Shown here in pieces: positions 6,266 through 8,701 of a DNA stretch of 8,701 nt. The position numbers were made by a program, and so were the translations under genes. Where the stretch lies: the NCBI GenBank assembly GCA_019241805.1, contig JAFAWL010000105.1, positions 1 to 8,701 on the forward strand, written 5' to 3'. Origin of the DNA: Actinomycetota bacterium. Its GTDB lineage: Bacteria; Actinomycetota; Actinomycetes; Mycobacteriales; Jatrophihabitantaceae. The notes under the pieces are model-generated. The model did not search any database. It worked only from the letters and a program-made list of their open reading frames with translations, and had not been told where the DNA came from. Within the stretch, counting starts at the first letter, position 1; every line of letters begins with the position of its first letter.

Positions 6266-6291
6266 GGAACGCCGGTGTTGCGAGCTGCGTT
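6266..6291 (+). promoter_or_regulatory. ECF-sigma-type promoter (GGAAC-N18-GTT) for ftsH
   Basis: GGAAC at 6266-6270 is separated by exactly 18 nt from GTT at 6289-6291, preceded by C to give CGTT. This is the recognised pattern for actinobacterial stress ECF sigma factors of the SigR/SigH/SigE type (GGAAY-N18/19-GTT). Transcription would start near 6298-6300, giving a leader of about 105 nt before ftsH. ftsH is stress-induced in many bacteria, so the target is sensible. A housekeeping alternative is TTGTCG (6226-6231), 18 nt, GAGAAT (6250-6255). Neither has been tested. Confidence 0.45.
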
Positions 6292-6298
6292 CTGCACA

Positions 6299-6340
6299 AT
6301 GAGCCTCCGGACCGTCGGCGCCGACGTGTACCGTCCGTAG
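6299..6340 (+). CDS. Possible leaderless upstream ORF in the ftsH leader (13 codons)
   Basis: ATG 6299 to TAG 6338-6340 encodes MSLRTVGADVYRP. The ATG sits 7 nt after the GTT of the proposed ECF promoter, so the transcript could begin at the ATG itself. The TAG is followed directly by GTG 6341, which opens a 24-codon frame ending at TAA 6413-6415, overlapping the first codons of ftsH in another frame. Such short ORFs arise easily by chance; there is no composition or family evidence that either is translated. Confidence 0.2.
   Translation: MSLRTVGADVYRP
6313..6326. repeat. 14-bp perfect palindrome in the ftsH leader
   Basis: CGTCGGCGCCGACG reads the same on both strands. It lies about 14 nt downstream of the proposed transcription start, where a repressor dimer would block elongation. 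In a GC-rich genome a 14-bp palindrome of this composition is noteworthy but not decisive. Confidence 0.35.
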
Positions 6341-6365
6341 GTGAACAGGCCCGTTCGGACAAGCC

Positions 6366-6397
6366 AGGAGGAACGCGCGGCGACCCCTCGCCCCGCG
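6366..6397 (+). promoter_or_regulatory. Strong Shine-Dalgarno separated from ftsH by a hairpin
   Basis: AGGAGG (6366-6371) is the best ribosome site in the leader but ends 33 nt before ATG 6405, too far for normal use. Between them CGCGG (6376-6380) pairs with CCGCG (6393-6397) and CGA (6381-6383) with TCG (6388-6390), leaving a CCCC loop and a two-base bulge. With the hairpin folded, the effective spacing falls to about 11 nt (4 before, 7 after). Only the weak GGTGAG at 6397-6402 lies closer to the ATG. Confidence 0.4.
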
Positions 6398-6404
6398 GTG
6401 AGAC

Positions 6405-8701
6405 ATGGATCGTAAGCGGCTATTCCGGTCGTGGTGGCTCTGGGTCATCATCGGCATCGTCTTCCTGGTGTTCGTCGTGCCCTCGATCGCGGGCACCAGC
6501 GACTACCACGCGGTGAACACCTCGGATGCGATCAACCAGATCACCTCGGGCAACGTCACCAAGGCGGTGATCCACGACAAGGAACAATCGCTCGACCTCA
6601 CGCTGAAGAACGCGTTCAACGGGCACACGAAGATCAGCACGTCCTACCCCTCGGACGCGACGAACACGGTCTTCAATGAGCTGATCTCGGCCAAGCAGAA
6701 GGACGACTCGCTCGGCTTCACCACAAAGGTCACCAAGAGCAACACCTGGCTGTCGCTGCTGTTCAGCCTGCTGCCGATCATCCTTATCGGTGGCGTCTTG
6801 TTCTTCGTGATGAGTCAGGTCCAGGGTGGCGGCAACCGGGTGATGAGCTTCGGCCGTAGCAAGGCCAAGCTGGTCAACAAGGACACCCCCAAGACCACGT
6901 TCGCCGATGTTGCCGGCGCCGACGAGGCCATCGAGGAACTCCAGGAGATCAAGGAGTTCCTGGCCAACCCGGCTAAGTTCCAGGCGATCGGAGCGAAGAT
7001 TCCGAAGGGTGTCCTGCTCTACGGTCCGCCCGGAACCGGCAAGACCTTGCTGGCGCGAGCCGTCGCGGGCGAAGCGGGCGTGCCGTTCTATTCGATCTCC
7101 GGTTCCGACTTCGTGGAGATGTTCGTCGGTGTCGGCGCCTCGCGTGTGCGCGACCTGTTCGAGCAGGCCAAGACCAACGCGCCCGCCATCATCTTCGTCG
7201 ACGAGATTGACGCGGTCGGTCGCCACCGTGGCGCCGGGCTGGGCGGTGGCCACGACGAGCGGGAACAGACGCTGAACCAGTTGCTCGTCGAGATGGACGG
7301 ATTCGACGTCAAGGGTGGCGTGATCCTGATCGCCGCGACCAACCGTCCCGACATCCTCGACCCGGCCTTGCTGCGCCCGGGCCGTTTCGACCGCCAGATC
7401 GCCGTCGGCCCACCTGACGTCCTCGGCCGCGAGGCGGTGCTACGCGTGCACGCTAAGGGCAAGCCGTTCGCCCAGGACGTCGACCTCGGCATCATCGCCC
7501 GCCGCACCCCCGGCTTCACCGGCGCCGACCTCGCCAATGTCATCAACGAGGCGGCGCTGCTCACCGCTCGCAACAACGGTCGGTTGATCACCAACGCCGC
7601 CCTGGAAGAGGCGATCGACCGTGTGATCGCCGGCCCCGAGCGCAAGACCCGCGCGATGAGCGACGAGGAGAAGCGGATCACTGCCTATCACGAGGCCGGC
7701 CACGCGCTGGCCGCGTGGGCGATGCCCAACCTCGACCCGGTGCACAAGGTGACGATCCTGCCGCGTGGTCGCTCGCTCGGTCACACGCTCGTGCTGCCGC
7801 TGCAGGACAAGTACACCGAGACCCGTTCGGAGATGCTCGACGAACTCGTCTACGGTCTCGGCGGCCGGGCGGCCGAGGAACTCGTGTTCCACGAGCCGAC
7901 CAGCGGAGCGTCGAACGACATCGAGAAGGCCACGGAACTGGCCCGCAACATGGTGACCAAGTACGGCATGAGCGCCAAGCTCGGTGCGGTCAAGTACGGG
8001 ACCAAGGATTCCGAGCCGTTCCTCGGTCGCGATTACAACCACACGCGCGACTACTCCGAAGAGGTCGCGGCCGACATCGACGCCGAGGTACGCGACCTGA
8101 TCGAGGGTGCGCACGACGAGGCGTGGGAAATCCTGGTTCAGTACCGCGACCTGCTCGACCAGCTCGTACTCGAACTGGTCGAGCGCGAGACGCTGAACAA
8201 GGAAGATCTCGAACGCATCCTGGCTCCGGTGCGAAAGCGTCCGCCGCACAACATGTTCACCGGCTTCGGCAAGCGGACTCCGAGCGACCGTCCGCCGATC
8301 GAGATCCCGTCGCGCGTGCGAACCAACGGCGCCGGTCCGGTAGGCGCGCCCGTCCCCGCCGGTCAGGCGAATTCGACCATTCCGCCGGCGCCTGCGCCGG
8401 TTGCCCCCGCCCAGCAGCCTGTCTCGCCCGCGCCGGGGTGGACTCCGTCCACGCCGACGACGCCGCTGCCCAGTTATGGCGGTGGCTTCGGTCCCACCCC
8501 GCACTACGGCCAGCCGGCCCCGAGCGCCCCGTACGGAGCGCCTCAGTACGGCGGACAGCCGCAGCAGTACGGCCAGCCCCAGCACGCCGCACCGTCCAAC
8601 GGCCAGCCGCAGCATGCCCAGCCGCAGACCGGTCAGCCGGCCGGCCAGTACGGGTCGCAGCCGGGTCAGTACGGGCCGCCCCCCCCGTCGGGGCCGGCCG
8701 G
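6405..8701 (+). CDS. ftsH: ATP-dependent zinc metalloprotease FtsH (3' end beyond window)
   Basis: A hexameric membrane AAA+ protease that unfolds and degrades membrane and selected soluble proteins. 765 residues are visible with no stop before the right edge. Order: basic start, TM1 at about 9-29, extracytoplasmic domain about 30-112, TM2 about 115-136, AAA+ domain with Walker A GPPGTGKT (207-214), pore motif EMFVGVGA, Walker B FVDEID (Asp266, Glu267) and the LRPGRFDRQ arginine-finger region, then the M41 peptidase with HEAGH at 429-433 and third zinc ligand Asp505 (SGASNDIEKAT). From about residue 632 a Pro/Gln/Gly/Tyr-rich tail runs off the window. ATG 6405 is the first possible start, because TGA 6399-6401 lies in frame just upstream. 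All catalytic residues are present. The tilS-hpt-ftsH order is common in actinobacteria. Confidence 0.97.
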   Translation, partial: MDRKRLFRSWWLWVIIGIVFLVFVVPSIAGTSDYHAVNTSDAINQITSGNVTKAVIHDKEQSLDLTLKNAFNGHTKISTSYPSDATNTVFNELISAKQKDDSLGFTTKVTKSNTWLSLLFSLLPIILIGGVLFFVMSQVQGGGNRVMSFGRSKAKLVNKDTPKTTFADVAGADEAIEELQEIKEFLANPAKFQAIGAKIPKGVLLYGPPGTGKTLLARAVAGEAGVPFYSISGSDFVEMFVGVGASRVRDLFEQAKTNAPAIIFVDEIDAVGRHRGAGLGGGHDEREQTLNQLLVEMDGFDVKGGVILIAATNRPDILDPALLRPGRFDRQIAVGPPDVLGREAVLRVHAKGKPFAQDVDLGIIARRTPGFTGADLANVINEAALLTARNNGRLITNAALEEAIDRVIAGPERKTRAMSDEEKRITAYHEAGHALAAWAMPNLDPVHKVTILPRGRSLGHTLVLPLQDKYTETRSEMLDELVYGLGGRAAEELVFHEPTSGASNDIEKATELARNMVTKYGMSAKLGAVKYGTKDSEPFLGRDYNHTRDYSEEVAADIDAEVRDLIEGAHDEAWEILVQYRDLLDQLVLELVERETLNKEDLERILAPVRKRPPHNMFTGFGKRTPSDRPPIEIPSRVRTNGAGPVGAPVPAGQANSTIPPAPAPVAPAQQPVSPAPGWTPSTPTTPLPSYGGGFGPTPHYGQPAPSAPYGAPQYGGQPQQYGQPQHAAPSNGQPQHAQPQTGQPAGQYGSQPGQYGPPPPSGPA
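8544..8675 (+). repeat. Low-complexity QYG/GQP repeats in the FtsH tail
   Basis: Residues about 714-757 of FtsH are built from irregular repeats of QYG and GQP (QYGGQPQQYGQPQ, GQPQHA, GQYGSQPGQYG), encoded by related but non-identical codons such as cagtacgg and ggccagcc. This is an intrinsically disordered cytoplasmic tail. Actinobacterial FtsH proteins often end in such tails, so it is not a sign of foreign DNA. A run of eight C (8679-8686) follows in frame as a Pro stretch. Confidence 0.7.

Noticed and set aside
7440..8615. A 391-codon open frame on the minus strand inside ftsH
   Set aside because: It lies antisense to unmistakable FtsH peptidase and tail sequence. Its arginine/glycine/valine-rich translation is what GC-rich third positions produce on the opposite strand, and it shows no family motif.
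8679..8686. Run of eight C in ftsH as a phase-variation tract
   Set aside because: It lies in a proline-coding, disordered tail of a GC-rich housekeeping gene. Nothing suggests selected slippage, though it is a place where sequence errors are likely.

Overview
The window comes from a high-GC actinobacterium. The evidence is strong G/C bias at third codon positions, frequent GTG starts, several apparently leaderless genes, and the gene order ppa <-> dacB - zincin-type metalloprotease - tilS - hpt - ftsH. The core of this order matches mycobacterial chromosomes (ppa / Rv3627c / Rv3626c / mesJ / hpt). The genus cannot be named from this piece. It reads as ordinary chromosomal backbone: there is no mobile element, CRISPR array, rRNA or tRNA, and no wholly new system.

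Layout. Positions 1-155 hold the 3' end of an unrecognised plus-strand gene. A convergent gap (156-321) contains an 11-bp inverted repeat. Next comes a minus-strand cluster read from right to left: ppa (soluble inorganic pyrophosphatase, 2012-1509), a two-domain rhodanese-type sulfurtransferase whose reading frame is broken exactly between its two domains (1503-1093 and 1096-692), and a small UBP-type zinc-finger protein (669-322). From a 93-bp divergent gap, the plus strand carries dacB (PBP4-like D,D-carboxypeptidase, 2106-3479), an 88-bp gap with tandem TTGTCGGTG elements, a zincin-like metalloprotease of the 'F420 biosynthesis-associated' family (3568-4611), tilS (4619-5602) and hpt (5607-6155). 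A 249-bp leader then precedes ftsH (6405 to beyond the right edge).

How the genes fit together. ppa removes the pyrophosphate made by anabolism, including by Hpt running toward its phosphoribosyl donor and by TilS, which releases AMP and PPi. tilS and hpt are tightly coupled (4-nt gap, with the hpt Shine-Dalgarno inside tilS). dacB trims peptidoglycan outside the membrane, and FtsH degrades membrane and soluble proteins at its inner face. 

The points most worth a second look are regulatory or structural: (1) the domain-boundary frameshift in the sulfurtransferase, with a GTGA stop/start overlap and a candidate ribosome site; (2) RecA-NDp/PafBC-like elements upstream of the metalloprotease; (3) a GGAAC-N18-GTT ECF-sigma-type promoter, short upstream ORFs and a hairpin-separated Shine-Dalgarno in the ftsH leader; (4) a 21-nt palindrome that overlaps both the metalloprotease stop and the tilS start.
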